The notes under the pieces: model-generated | The model's database searches: none | What the model saw: only the letters and a program-made list of their open reading frames with translations | What the model was told of the DNA's origin: nothing | Translations under genes and position numbers: made by a program | Origin: Saprospiraceae bacterium | GTDB taxonomy: Bacteria > Bacteroidota > Bacteroidia > Chitinophagales > Saprospiraceae | NCBI GenBank assembly: GCA_016722295.1 | Contig: JADKGL010000037.1 | Span: 186,001 to 250,000, forward strand | DNA length: 64,000 nucleotides | Reading direction: 5' to 3' | Shown: piece by piece, positions 1 through 9,160 of the stretch | How positions within the stretch are numbered: the first letter of the stretch is position 1 | Layout of the letters: each line of letters starts with the position of its first letter

Positions 1-106
1 ATTTTCCAGCACCAGTTTCACCAGTTACAGCGATCATACCATTTGGAAATGTGATTTCTAACTGCTCGATTATGGCATAATTTTTTATATGAATTTTTTC
101 TAACAT
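1..106 (-). CDS. recN: DNA repair protein RecN, N-terminal fragment (runs off the window)
   Basis: Only the first 35 codons are present; the rest lies beyond base 1. The reverse strand reads MLEKIHIKNYAIIEQLEITF and then a Walker A loop (GETGAGK). This is the typical N-terminus of RecN, an SMC-like ATPase that acts at DNA double-strand breaks. The gene begins 17 bases after the stop of the upstream minus-strand TPR protein, so the two may be co-transcribed. The identification rests on this short but distinctive segment; other SMC/AAA proteins start differently. Confidence 0.85.
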   Translation of the reverse strand, partial: MLEKIHIKNYAIIEQLEITFPNGMIAVTGETGAGK

Positions 107-123
107 GCTTTTGTTTTGGTCTA

Positions 124-2034
124 TTAAAAGACAACATTTTCACCTAGTTTTTGTGCAATGCTTGCATCCGATTGAGCGGCATTAGTTTGACCAAGTAATT
201 GATAAGTTCTAGCTCGCTCAGCATAGAATAAACCTTTGTTCGGATTGTATTTTATAGCATTAGTATAATATTGTATTGCTTTGTTTGGATTGTTTAAAGC
301 ACGAAGACATCTCCCGCCTTCATACCACATATCACTATTAGCTGGTTCAAATTTCAAGTAGTTGTCAATATCGTCTAACGCTTTTTGAAAGTTACCAGCT
401 TGATTATACATGATTGAACGATTTAGATATCCGACTTTCCATGTAGGATCCATCAATAGTCCTTTGTCAAAATCTTTTATCGCTAAATCTAGATTTCCTA
501 ATTTTGCATAAGCAGCTCCTCGATTAATATAATATTCAGCTTTGTCTGGAGCCATTTCGATAGCTTTATTATAATCGATTAAAGCTTTTTGGTCTTCATT
601 TTTATTAAAAAATAATTTTGCTCGACTATTGTATGTTCCGTGACCTGCTTTAAGTTCAATAGCGCGATTATAATCTTGAAGTGCTAAATCAAAAAGACGT
701 TTGTCTCGGTAATAATTTGCTCTATTGTTGTATGGTAATGAAGTATTATTCTGATATTCTAATACCCGTGACCAAAGTGTCCCAGAATTTTTCCAATAAG
801 CACATTGTTTATAACTAATAAATGAAAGGATAAGTATATATGCACCTACACTGGGATAAAGTACCGTAGTTCTAACTTTATTTGTTTCTATCCATTGCTG
901 AATATAGTAACACAATATAAAGATCAATCCAATATAAGCAATATAAGTAAATCGATCAGCAAGATAGCCTTGTCCAGCACCAAGAATTTGAAGTAGGAAT
1001 ACAATGTTGAAAAAGAAAAATGCAAATCCAAATAGAATGGCTTTGTAATTTTTTTTGTAAAGAAAAAAAAGTCCAACAAACATAGCGATTACAATGGGCA
1101 TAGAAGCATAATGAGTCCAATGTAATTCTGGTTCATATGCATAAAGTGGAACCATTTTGTATGGAATTAAAAACTTCACTAAGTAGACTAAAAGGCTATA
1201 AGTTCCAATAAATAATCTCTCAATTATATTAAAACTAGTATTTGTTTCTAAAGATCCCTGTCCTTTTAACATGTATATACCTAAGATGCCAAATGCTAAT
1301 GAACCAAGAAAGAAAGCCCATTTTTCAAGAACTAATTTTATCGAAATTTTTTTGTCAAACCAATAATCAATTGCTAAAAAAGTTAATGGTAATGCTACCA
1401 TTTGAATTTTTGCAAATAACCCGATTGCAAAAAGTAAAAAAATAAGCATTGATCTTTTCCGAGTAGGCAATTCAATATTCTTAATATAGAGTAACAATGC
1501 TCCTAGAAAAAAACTACCGAACAAAACATCTTTTCGTTCTGTAATCCAAGCAACTGATTCGACTTTTAATGGATGAAGACTGAATAATAATGTACCAAGA
1601 AATGCAACAAAAAGATGTAAGCCCAATCTTTTAAATATGAAAAATACAAGCATACAACATAACAGATGTAAAAGGATATTGGTCGTATGCATGACTTTTG
1701 GATTCATCCCAAAAAAATGATGCTCTATAGCAAAACTTAAAATCGGTAATGGGTTATAGTTTCCTATGACATCAGAAGTAAAAATGGCTTTTATATTTTT
1801 TGAAGAAAGCTCTAGAACATTAGGGTTTTCGTAGACATTGCGATCGTCATCCCAATTGACAAAGTCATTTTTTAAACAAGGGGAGTATATTAAGAAACTG
1901 AAGCCTAATATGATCAATAATAAAATAGTCTGGGTACTGAATATAGAAGTTTTTTTTGATGCATCGGGTACTATATTGCGGATTTCGCTTGAAGACTTGG
2001 GATTTGGGACTATTTTTTGCTGTTTTTTACTCAT
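124..2034 (-). CDS. Polytopic membrane protein with C-terminal TPR repeats, O-mannosyltransferase-like
   Basis: This is a 636-residue protein. Residues about 33-420 form roughly ten hydrophobic membrane segments, and residues about 430-630 carry five to six tetratricopeptide repeats, for example around YNNRANYYRDKRLFDLALQDY. The first extracytoplasmic loop has an acidic FVNWDDDRNV motif, and the next has HPLKVESVAWITERKDVL. Both are hallmarks of bacterial relatives of eukaryotic TMTC O-mannosyltransferases and GT-C enzymes. A membrane glycosyltransferase using a lipid-linked donor is therefore likely, but the sugar and acceptor cannot be read from sequence. It is divergent from lpxD, and recN follows immediately downstream. 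Confidence 0.7.
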   Translation of the reverse strand: MSKKQQKIVPNPKSSSEIRNIVPDASKKTSIFSTQTILLLIILGFSFLIYSPCLKNDFVNWDDDRNVYENPNVLELSSKNIKAIFTSDVIGNYNPLPILSFAIEHHFFGMNPKVMHTTNILLHLLCCMLVFFIFKRLGLHLFVAFLGTLLFSLHPLKVESVAWITERKDVLFGSFFLGALLLYIKNIELPTRKRSMLIFLLFAIGLFAKIQMVALPLTFLAIDYWFDKKISIKLVLEKWAFFLGSLAFGILGIYMLKGQGSLETNTSFNIIERLFIGTYSLLVYLVKFLIPYKMVPLYAYEPELHWTHYASMPIVIAMFVGLFFLYKKNYKAILFGFAFFFFNIVFLLQILGAGQGYLADRFTYIAYIGLIFILCYYIQQWIETNKVRTTVLYPSVGAYILILSFISYKQCAYWKNSGTLWSRVLEYQNNTSLPYNNRANYYRDKRLFDLALQDYNRAIELKAGHGTYNSRAKLFFNKNEDQKALIDYNKAIEMAPDKAEYYINRGAAYAKLGNLDLAIKDFDKGLLMDPTWKVGYLNRSIMYNQAGNFQKALDDIDNYLKFEPANSDMWYEGGRCLRALNNPNKAIQYYTNAIKYNPNKGLFYAERARTYQLLGQTNAAQSDASIAQKLGENVVF

Positions 2035-2057
2035 GGAGTAGATTTTTACTTAAGTAG

Positions 2058-2065
2058 CAAAATTA
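2058..2065 (-). promoter_or_regulatory. Candidate -7 element (TAnnTTTG) of the TPR membrane protein gene
   Basis: The reverse strand reads TAATTTTG, a full match to the Bacteroidota -7 consensus TAnnTTTG, 23 bases before the start codon. The -33 box is weak (TTTA, 18-base spacer). Sequence match only. Confidence 0.45.
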
Positions 2066-2150
2066 ATGAATAAGAACGAATTATAAAGATTTACAATATT
2101 AAATGAATTGTTATCTAAAAAATATTAAGCTAATCTTTCATAATTAAATC

Positions 2151-2158
2151 TAACTTTG
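2151..2158 (+). promoter_or_regulatory. -7 promoter element of the lpxD operon, probably leaderless
   Basis: TAACTTTG matches TAnnTTTG exactly and is followed by only four bases before the lpxD ATG. Transcription would then start at or beside the A of the ATG, leaving no room for a ribosome binding site. No good TTTG -33 box is visible 19-21 bases upstream. Confidence 0.55.
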
Positions 2159-2162
2159 TACT

Positions 2163-3209
2163 ATGAAATTGACGTCAGGAGATCTGGCCAAATTGATCCA
2201 AGGTGAGCTAATCGGGGATTCTACAATCCTTCTTACCGGACCTAGCAAAATCGAAGAAGGTGGTGCAGGTACAGTTAGTTTTTTGGGAAATATGAAGTAT
2301 GAACCCTATTTTTATAATTGCACAGCCTCAGTAATCATAATTGACCGCAATTTTATACCGAAAAAGGACTACTCAGCTACAATTATCAAAGTTGACGATG
2401 TTTATCAGACAATGAGCCTCTTATTAGCTCAATTTCAACAGACTGTGAATGCTTCGGGTGGAATTGATACATCTGCAATAGTCAATCCGAAGGCAACAGT
2501 TTCATCAGATGCTTCAATTGGACCCATGACAGTTATTGAAGAGGGCGCATCTATATCTGCTAATGTTCACATAATTTCGCAAGCTTATATTGGTAGAAAT
2601 GTTCATATAGGGAAAGGTACTGTAATTAACCCAGGAGTTAGAATATATCACGATAGTGTCATCGGAGAAAATTGTATTATTCATAGCAATGTTGTTATAG
2701 GTAGTGATGGATTCGGATTTGCGCCAGACGGTCAGGGCAATTTTCAAAAAGTGCCACAATTGGGTAATGTAATCATTGAGGATAATGTCGAAATTGGATC
2801 TAATACCTGTATAGATCGAGCTACTATAGGATCAACTTTCATTGGTAAAGGCACAAAACTTGACAATTTAATCCAAATAGCACATAATGTAAAGATTGGA
2901 CAAAATACAGTTATAGCCGCCCAAACAGGAATAGCAGGGAGCACAAAAATAGGTAACTATTGCATGATTGGTGGCCAAGTAGGAATTGCTGGGCATTTAG
3001 AAATAGCAGATGGGACAAAAATTCAAGCTCAATCAGGCATAGGTGCTAACATTAAGGATGAAAATTCAAAATGGTATGGTTCTCCAGCGATTGATTATTT
3101 TACATATCTTCGAGCATATTCAGAGTTTAAAAAATTACCAGAATTGAGTAAAAAACTAAATCAGTTAGAGCAAGAGTTTAAGAAAACAATAAATTCTCGA
3201 GAAAAATGA
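2163..3209 (+). CDS. lpxD: UDP-3-O-(3-hydroxyacyl)glucosamine N-acyltransferase LpxD
   Basis: LpxD adds the second, N-linked hydroxyacyl chain to UDP-acyl-glucosamine in lipid A synthesis. The 348-residue length fits the family. An N-terminal uridine-binding domain (about 1-100) is followed by a left-handed beta helix of hexapeptide repeats (about 105-320). The conserved GFGFAPDGQGNFQKVPQLG segment and the IQIAHNVKIG motif, which holds the catalytic histidine, are both present. The last four bases overlap the next gene (ATGA), as expected for translational coupling. The ATG sits directly after a perfect -7 element. Confidence 0.97.
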   Translation: MKLTSGDLAKLIQGELIGDSTILLTGPSKIEEGGAGTVSFLGNMKYEPYFYNCTASVIIIDRNFIPKKDYSATIIKVDDVYQTMSLLLAQFQQTVNASGGIDTSAIVNPKATVSSDASIGPMTVIEEGASISANVHIISQAYIGRNVHIGKGTVINPGVRIYHDSVIGENCIIHSNVVIGSDGFGFAPDGQGNFQKVPQLGNVIIEDNVEIGSNTCIDRATIGSTFIGKGTKLDNLIQIAHNVKIGQNTVIAAQTGIAGSTKIGNYCMIGGQVGIAGHLEIADGTKIQAQSGIGANIKDENSKWYGSPAIDYFTYLRAYSEFKKLPELSKKLNQLEQEFKKTINSREK

Positions 3210-4597
3210 ATCAAAGGACTATTAAATCTGAAGTCAGGATCGAAGGGGTTGGATTGCATACTGGTGCGAAAGCAAGTATATTGTTTAAACCAGCTGAGGC
3301 AAATCATGGTATCAAATTCCGAAGAATCGATCTTCCTGATCAACCTACGATTTTAGCCGATGTTTCTAAAGTTATTTCTACCAATCGAGGAACGACAATT
3401 CAAGAAGGTATTGCACAAGTTTGGACTGTAGAACATACCTTGTCTGCCTTGACAGGATTGGGAATTGATAATGTGTTGATTGAAATTAATGGACCTGAAA
3501 TACCTATTTTGGATGGTTCATCAATTGGTTTTGTAAATGCAATATTAGCAGTAGGTGTAAAAGATTTGGCGGAATCGAAAGATTGCTATTTTATAACTGA
3601 GCCATTCACATTTGAAGATGAGGATACAGGTGCTGAATATATGGCGATGCCAAATGATCGACTGGAGATTACCACAATGGTAGACTTCAATTCAAAGACA
3701 TTGGGTCAGCAATTCGCTTCACTAGAATGTTTAGATGATTACATCACTCAGATTGCACCATGCAGAACTTTTGTTTTTATACATGAATTGCAAAAATTAA
3801 TTGGTGAAAACCTAATCAAAGGTGGAGATTTAGATAATGCTATTGTTATAGTAGATCGAATACTTAGTCAAGAGGAATTAGATGATATTGCCGTTAAATT
3901 GCATAAGCCCAGTGTGAAAGTTGAAAAAGAAGGGATATTAAATACAATACAATTACAGTTTCCTAATGAACCAGCTCGACATAAATTGTTGGATGTTTTA
4001 GGAGATTTGACCTTAGTTGGGAAGTCTATTATTGGTAAAATTGTCACCAAAAAACCTGGACATAAATCAAATGTAGAATTCGGAAAATTTCTTAAAAAGA
4101 AGATTCAAGAGCAACAAAGAATGAAGGGGCTACCTGTATACGATCAGGATAAAGACCCAGTGTACGATTCTATTAAAATACAAGAAATATTGCCCCATCG
4201 GTATCCCTTTCTTATGGTTGACAAAGTCATAGAATTGACCGACACTTATGTTATTGGTGTAAAAAATGTCACTTTTAACGAAAATTTTTTTCAAGGACAT
4301 TTTCCCGGTAATCCAATCTTTCCTGGAGTACTTCAAGTTGAAGCATTAGCGCAGGTTGGAGGCATTTTGGCCCTATCTTTACAAGAGGATAAGGGCAAGT
4401 GGGATACCTATTTCCTTAAAATTGAAAATACTAGATTTAAGCAAAAAGTAGTCCCTGGAGATACAGTTTTGTTGAAGATGGAGCTCAATTCTCCTATACG
4501 CAGAGGGATAGTTTCCATGAATGGTACGGCATTTGTAGGTAAAAATATCGTATGTGAAGGTATCTTTACAGCGCAAATCGTCAAAAGGGCAGAATGA
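3206..4597 (+). CDS. lpxC/fabZ: Bifunctional LpxC deacetylase / FabZ 3-hydroxyacyl-ACP dehydratase
   Basis: This is a 463-residue fusion, a known arrangement in Bacteroidota. Residues 1 to about 305 are LpxC, the zinc enzyme that commits UDP-acyl-GlcNAc to lipid A. Its metal and catalytic residues are visible: H77 (VEHTLSAL), H259 and D263 (RHKLLDVLGDL), and H286 (KPGHKSN). Residues about 318-463 are FabZ, a hot-dog-fold dehydratase of fatty acid elongation. It has ILPHRYPFLMVDKV and GHFPGNPIFPGVLQVEALAQ, the latter with catalytic His near 364 and Glu near 378. The fusion joins hydroxyacyl-ACP use in lipid A to its removal for chain elongation. The gene overlaps lpxD and lpxA by four bases each. 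Confidence 0.98.
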   Translation: MNQRTIKSEVRIEGVGLHTGAKASILFKPAEANHGIKFRRIDLPDQPTILADVSKVISTNRGTTIQEGIAQVWTVEHTLSALTGLGIDNVLIEINGPEIPILDGSSIGFVNAILAVGVKDLAESKDCYFITEPFTFEDEDTGAEYMAMPNDRLEITTMVDFNSKTLGQQFASLECLDDYITQIAPCRTFVFIHELQKLIGENLIKGGDLDNAIVIVDRILSQEELDDIAVKLHKPSVKVEKEGILNTIQLQFPNEPARHKLLDVLGDLTLVGKSIIGKIVTKKPGHKSNVEFGKFLKKKIQEQQRMKGLPVYDQDKDPVYDSIKIQEILPHRYPFLMVDKVIELTDTYVIGVKNVTFNENFFQGHFPGNPIFPGVLQVEALAQVGGILALSLQEDKGKWDTYFLKIENTRFKQKVVPGDTVLLKMELNSPIRRGIVSMNGTAFVGKNIVCEGIFTAQIVKRAE

Positions 4598-5373
4598 GTA
4601 TTATTCAATCCAATATCCATCGCAATGCGAACATCGGCAAAGGCACTGTTATTGAGCCTTTTGTGACAATACAAGAAGATGTAATATTAGGTGAGAATTG
4701 TTGGGTCGGGCCATATGTCACTATAATGGATGGTACGCGAATTGGAAATAATGTCAAGATTTTTCCAGGCGCTGTAGTAGGGGCACCACCTCAAGATCTT
4801 AAATATGCAGGAGAAAATTCTACTTTAGTAATAGGTAATGGTACAATAGTTCGAGAATTCTGCACATTAAATCGAGGTACAAAGGCTACGATGACTACCA
4901 AAATTGGCAAAAATTGCCTTTTGATGGCTTATGTTCATGTGGCACACGACTGTTTTATTGGAGATAATGTAATTTTAGCAAATAATGTCAATCTAGCAGG
5001 TCATATAGAAATCGATGATTATGCTATACTTGGTGGTCTTACTGCAGTACATCAGTTTGTAAAAATAGGCAAACATGTTATGATTGGTGGTGGTTCATTA
5101 GTTATGAAAGATGTGCCTCATTTTGTAAAGGCGGCTCGGGACCCATTGTCTTATGAAGGAGTCAATTCTGTCGGGTTAAAAAGGAGAGGTTTTACTACTG
5201 AACAAATTAATCGTATTCATGATATTTATCGATATTTATTTATTCGACATAGAAATATCAAGAAAGCATTGCCCGAAATAGCCTTGGATTTTGAAAATAC
5301 ACCAGAGAAAGATATCATCTTGGAATTTATCCAAAAATCTGAAAGAGGTATCATGAAAGGTATGCGTAAATAG
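4594..5373 (+). CDS. lpxA: Acyl-ACP:UDP-GlcNAc O-acyltransferase LpxA
   Basis: LpxA performs the first acylation of UDP-GlcNAc in lipid A synthesis. At 259 residues it has the usual length. Hexapeptide repeats fill about 5-185, followed by a helical C-terminal domain. The catalytic histidine is H118 in YVHVAHDCFIG, and the family motifs LNRGT and GLKRRGF are present. It starts inside the stop of lpxC/fabZ (ATGA). With lpxD and lpxC it completes the early, UDP-linked part of the pathway in one operon. Confidence 0.97.
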   Translation: MSIIQSNIHRNANIGKGTVIEPFVTIQEDVILGENCWVGPYVTIMDGTRIGNNVKIFPGAVVGAPPQDLKYAGENSTLVIGNGTIVREFCTLNRGTKATMTTKIGKNCLLMAYVHVAHDCFIGDNVILANNVNLAGHIEIDDYAILGGLTAVHQFVKIGKHVMIGGGSLVMKDVPHFVKAARDPLSYEGVNSVGLKRRGFTTEQINRIHDIYRYLFIRHRNIKKALPEIALDFENTPEKDIILEFIQKSERGIMKGMRK

Positions 5374-5380
5374 TTATAAA

Positions 5381-5986
5381 ATGGAGATTCTCGCAAAAGG
5401 AATCTATAAAAGATTTTCGGTAAAGTGGATCATAAAGGATTTTAATTTTGAATTCCATTCTGGCGAAAATTATGGCATAAAAGGGGCAAATGGTTCTGGA
5501 AAATCTACCTTAATGAATTTACTTTTTGGTTCTTTAACTTGTTCTCGAGGAAAAATAATATACAAAAAGAATAATCAATCTATTGATGCATCCGCTATAA
5601 GTAATTCTTTTACATTCGCAGCTCCCTATATGAATGTTTACGAACATTTAAATTTGGATGAATTGCTGGAATTCCATTTGAACTTTAAATCGTTAATTCA
5701 AGGTTTTGATAAAGAGCAATTTATTGAATTTTGTTACTTGAAAGAGTATCGCAATGCCTTTATTTCTAGTTATTCCTCTGGAATGAAGCAGAGATTGCGA
5801 TTGGGATTGACACTACTGACTCAATCTGATGTGGTGTTTCTTGACGAACCAAGTTCTTTTTTGGATATCAAAGCGAAAAGTTGGTATGTTGAACTTTTGC
5901 GCATGGCGAAAAAAGAAAGAACAATCCTAATAGCCTCAAATGATATACAAGATTTTGTGGATTTAAATGCAGAAATTGAGTTGTAG
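5381..5986 (+). CDS. Lone ABC-type ATPase with atypical Q- and H-loops
   Basis: This 201-residue ATP-binding domain is seven bases downstream of lpxA. Walker A (GANGSGKST), the ABC signature (YSSGMKQRL) and Walker B (VVFLDEP) are intact. The Q-loop position reads FTFAAPYM with no glutamine, and the H-loop reads ASND with Asn where His is usual. No permease gene is adjacent. The position suggests an envelope or lipid export role, but this is inference; the partner membrane protein must be encoded elsewhere. The odd loops could mean altered coupling of hydrolysis to transport. Confidence 0.8.
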   Translation: MEILAKGIYKRFSVKWIIKDFNFEFHSGENYGIKGANGSGKSTLMNLLFGSLTCSRGKIIYKKNNQSIDASAISNSFTFAAPYMNVYEHLNLDELLEFHLNFKSLIQGFDKEQFIEFCYLKEYRNAFISSYSSGMKQRLRLGLTLLTQSDVVFLDEPSSFLDIKAKSWYVELLRMAKKERTILIASNDIQDFVDLNAEIEL

Positions 5987-5999
5987 TAAGGTTTTTACT

Positions 6000-6007
6000 T
6001 ACATTTG
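6000..6007 (+). promoter_or_regulatory. Candidate -7 element upstream of pyrR
   Basis: TACATTTG matches TAnnTTTG, 30 bases before the pyrR ATG and just after the stop of the ABC gene. It suggests that pyrR-pyrB can be transcribed independently of the lpx operon. No terminator is evident before it, so readthrough is also possible. Confidence 0.45.
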
Positions 6008-6037
6008 CAGCATGATCAGATTTTTCTTTGAAACGAA

Positions 6038-6598
6038 ATGAAAAAAAGAGCTAAAGTCATCATAAAATCAGAGCAACTGGAGCGAATTATCGAAAGGTTG
6101 TGTTTCCAGATCATAGAACACCATGATCAGTTTAAAAATTCTTGTATTGTAGGTATTCAGCAGAAGGGAGTGATTTTGTCAGAACGTATTATACAAAAAT
6201 TAAAAAAATTACATCCCTCAATAGCCATTGATTTTGGAAAACTTGACATCACTTTTTTTCGTGATGATTTTCGAAGTGGTAATAAAATACTCGCTCCGAA
6301 TACAATGGATATGAATTTTTTGATCGAAGGGAAAAAAGTCATACTGGTTGATGATGTATTGTATACAGGACGCACGATTCAAGCCGCCCTTCAAGCACTT
6401 TCAAATTTTGGAAGACCAGCCAAAGTTGAGTTGTTGGTACTTATCGACAGAAGATTTAATAGACATATTCCTATTCAGGCAGATTATTTTGGGATGAGAG
6501 TAGATGCACTTGATGAAGCATATGTAAAAGTGGAGTGGAAAGAAGAAGATGGAGCAGATAGGGTATTATTTTATGATTCAGAAAGAGCAGCAATATGA
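6038..6598 (+). CDS. pyrR: PyrR-type phosphoribosyltransferase (pyrimidine regulator / uracil PRTase)
   Basis: This 186-residue type I phosphoribosyltransferase has the PRPP-binding motif VILVDDVLYTGRTIQAAL and the PyrR-typical segment LIDRRFNRHIPIQADYFGM. PyrR family proteins bind UMP and, in Firmicutes, attenuate pyr transcription; many also have uracil phosphoribosyltransferase activity. It overlaps pyrB by four bases, which supports a pyrimidine role. I see no anti-terminator/terminator leader here, so regulation by RNA attenuation is not supported by this sequence. Confidence 0.9.
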   Translation: MKKRAKVIIKSEQLERIIERLCFQIIEHHDQFKNSCIVGIQQKGVILSERIIQKLKKLHPSIAIDFGKLDITFFRDDFRSGNKILAPNTMDMNFLIEGKKVILVDDVLYTGRTIQAALQALSNFGRPAKVELLVLIDRRFNRHIPIQADYFGMRVDALDEAYVKVEWKEEDGADRVLFYDSERAAI

Positions 6599-7524
6599 GT
6601 GAATCAAAGTTGAGCGTACGTCATTTAATAGGTATAAAAGAATTGAGTGTTTCAGATATTGAATTGTTGCTGGATACTGCTGTTCAATTTAAAGAAGTAT
6701 TGCAAAGACCTATTAAAAAAGTTCCCTCTTTGCGTGATATCACTGTAGCGAATTTGTTTTTTGAGAACTCAACTAGAACGAAGTTATCGTTTGAATTGGC
6801 TGAGAAAAGATTGTCTGCTGATATTATTAACTTTTCTTCAAGTGGTTCTTCAGTATCGAAAGGAGAGACATTGCTTGATACGGTACAAAATATATTAGCG
6901 ATGAAGGTGGATATGATTGTATTGAGACATCCATCTGTCGGAGCTGCAAGGTATCTTTCTGAAAAGGTCAACACTCAAATAATTAATGCTGGAGATGGTA
7001 CACATGAACATCCTACTCAAGCATTGTTGGATGCATTTTCTATAAAAGAAAAATTCGGAAAATTAAAAGGAGTAAAAGTTGCTATTATCGGCGATATCCT
7101 TCATTCTCGTGTCGCTTTGTCAAATATTATATTGTTGATCAAAATGGGAGCAGAAGTAAAAGTTTGCGGTCCTTCTACTCTAATTCCCAAACTTATCCAA
7201 AGTCTAGGAGTTGAGGTAGAATATAAACTTTCAAAAGTTCTCGAATGGTGTGATGTAGCCAATGTATTACGAATCCAAACGGAAAGGCAAGAATTGCAGT
7301 TTTTTCCATCCGCAGGAGAATATGCAAGCTTTTTTGGAATAACTAAAGATACCTTAGATAATTTAAAGAAAAAAATAGTTTTAATGCATCCTGGACCTAT
7401 TAATCGTGGTGTGGAATTGAGCACTGATGCTGCAGATTCTGAGTATTCAATTATCTTAGATCAGGTCGAAAATGGGGTAGCAGTAAGGATGGCAGTCCTC
7501 TATTTACTTGCCAATAACAAATAA
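6595..7524 (+). CDS. pyrB: Aspartate carbamoyltransferase catalytic chain PyrB
   Basis: PyrB condenses carbamoyl phosphate with aspartate, the committed step of de novo pyrimidine synthesis. The 309-residue length is standard. The carbamoyl-phosphate site FFENSTRTKLSFE, the HEHPTQALLD motif and the C-terminal MHPGPINRGVE are all present. No pyrI regulatory chain follows. It is translationally coupled to pyrR through an ATGA overlap. Confidence 0.97.
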   Translation: MSESKLSVRHLIGIKELSVSDIELLLDTAVQFKEVLQRPIKKVPSLRDITVANLFFENSTRTKLSFELAEKRLSADIINFSSSGSSVSKGETLLDTVQNILAMKVDMIVLRHPSVGAARYLSEKVNTQIINAGDGTHEHPTQALLDAFSIKEKFGKLKGVKVAIIGDILHSRVALSNIILLIKMGAEVKVCGPSTLIPKLIQSLGVEVEYKLSKVLEWCDVANVLRIQTERQELQFFPSAGEYASFFGITKDTLDNLKKKIVLMHPGPINRGVELSTDAADSEYSIILDQVENGVAVRMAVLYLLANNK

Positions 7525-7645
7525 ATTAACATTTTTTAAATATAAATTAAGCAGCGAAGAGAAACCTTTGTAGTATTATAATTGTATAGCTTTAAACTGC
7601 GTTATTTGTTACAAAATGAAAAAACGTAGTCTAAAAGAGTAATCC

Positions 7646-9061
7646 ATGAACATTAAAATTCTCATAATCACCATTTTGAGTTTCATAGGCTGTTTTGCCT
7701 TTGGACAGGGATATAAGATTAAAGTAAAAATTAACGGGTATCAGAACGATACGATACTATTAGGCTATCATTATGGTGAAAAACAGTATATTCGGGACAC
7801 TGCTATAATAAAAAAGGGCGAATTCCTATTTAAAGGAGATACTGCACTTGAACAAGGAATGTATCTCATTGTCCTTAAGCCTAATAATGAGTATTTTCAG
7901 ATTTTAGTCGATGAAAAACAAGAGTTTTCAATAGAAACTGATTTTAGCGCATTAAATGAAAAACTGAAAATTAAAGGATCTAAAGTAAATGAAGATCTTA
8001 AAGCATATATAGATTATATAAGTAATCGAAGAATATTGGCAGATTCTTTAAATCATTTGTTGAAGAATTCAAGTGATGCAGTAATAATAGAAAAACTTAG
8101 TAAACAAGTTAATACGATTGATGAGGATGTCAAGAATTACCAAAACAATATTCAAAAAACGCAGCCAAAGAGTTTGCTCAGTTTAGTGATAGCTTGGTCG
8201 AAAGATATCGATATCCCAGAATTCAGTGGTACTAAAGATGAGAAAGACGAACAAGCGTTTCGTTATTATAAAAAGCATTATTTCGATTTGGTAGATTTTA
8301 AAGACAATCGTGCAGTGCGATTGCCATTGTTTTATCAAAAAGTAGATCGATACATCAATAAATTGACTGTTCAAATTCCAGATTCAATAAGTGAAGCGAT
8401 TGGTTATATTTTGAACTTGACAGATCTTAAAGGTGATAATTTTAAGTATATTTTGTCAAATTCGTTAAATGTCTATGCGAATTCAAAGTATATTGGAATG
8501 GATGGCGTATATGTCTATTTGGTGGAAAATTTCTATGCAAAAGGGAAAGCCACTTGGATTGATAAAGAAAGTTTGGCGAAAATGACCCAAGATGCAAGAG
8601 CCCTTAAGCCATTGCTCATTGATAAAATCGCCCCTGATATAACAGTTTATAAAAAGGATTCTACGCCTGTGAGCATACATAGTTTGAAAAGTAAATATAC
8701 TGTGTTGGTGTTCTGGGCACCAGACTGCGGACATTGTAAGCAATCAATGCCCGACGTAATTAAATTTCAAGAAGCATTTCGATCAAAAGGGGTAGAGGTA
8801 ATGGCCATTTGTTCGAAAACAGGTACAGAAGAAAAGACTTGCTGGGAAGGTGTGGAAAGTTTAAAAATGGGAAGTTTACTGAATCTTAGCGATCCCAATC
8901 CATATGCTCGTTTTAAAGTCATTTATGATTTAAAGACGACACCACAAATTTATATTTTAGATAGTGAAAAGAGAATTTTATCTAAGAAAATAGCTGCAGA
9001 ACAATTGGGCGAAGTGATGGATAAATTGATCAAATACAAGGAAAACGAAACAAAACAATAG
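7646..9061 (+). CDS. Secreted TlpA-like thiol-disulfide oxidoreductase with N-terminal DUF4369-like domain
   Basis: This 471-residue protein has a signal peptide (about 1-21, ending FAFGQG). A beta-rich DUF4369-like region (about 22-115) and a helical middle region come next. The C-terminal thioredoxin fold (about 315-465) carries the redox pair C361/C364 in FWAPDCGHCKQSMPDV. Such proteins act outside the inner membrane in disulfide reduction or haem protein maturation; the substrate here is unknown. Bacteroidota have many paralogs, and a second, unrelated one lies at 49922-51253. Confidence 0.85.
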   Translation: MNIKILIITILSFIGCFAFGQGYKIKVKINGYQNDTILLGYHYGEKQYIRDTAIIKKGEFLFKGDTALEQGMYLIVLKPNNEYFQILVDEKQEFSIETDFSALNEKLKIKGSKVNEDLKAYIDYISNRRILADSLNHLLKNSSDAVIIEKLSKQVNTIDEDVKNYQNNIQKTQPKSLLSLVIAWSKDIDIPEFSGTKDEKDEQAFRYYKKHYFDLVDFKDNRAVRLPLFYQKVDRYINKLTVQIPDSISEAIGYILNLTDLKGDNFKYILSNSLNVYANSKYIGMDGVYVYLVENFYAKGKATWIDKESLAKMTQDARALKPLLIDKIAPDITVYKKDSTPVSIHSLKSKYTVLVFWAPDCGHCKQSMPDVIKFQEAFRSKGVEVMAICSKTGTEEKTCWEGVESLKMGSLLNLSDPNPYARFKVIYDLKTTPQIYILDSEKRILSKKIAAEQLGEVMDKLIKYKENETKQ

Positions 9062-9121
9062 AAAAAAGGCTACAAAAGAGAAATTTTTTATCAATTATTT
9101 ACATATTATAAAAAATCATAA

Positions 9122-9129
9122 TATATTTG
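9122..9129 (+). promoter_or_regulatory. Candidate promoter (-33 TTTA, -7 TATATTTG) of the haloperoxidase-like gene
   Basis: TATATTTG matches TAnnTTTG. A TTTA box at 9098-9101 is 20 bases upstream, the spacing expected for the Bacteroidota sigma factor. The start codon follows 31 bases later. Confidence 0.5.
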
Positions 9130-9160
9130 TGATTGATATTGTAAACAAAACTCTTTTAGT

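Noticed and set aside
6000..6040. Possible PyrR-binding attenuator before pyrR
   Set aside because: No anti-terminator/terminator pair or leader hairpin is visible; only a -7 promoter match.
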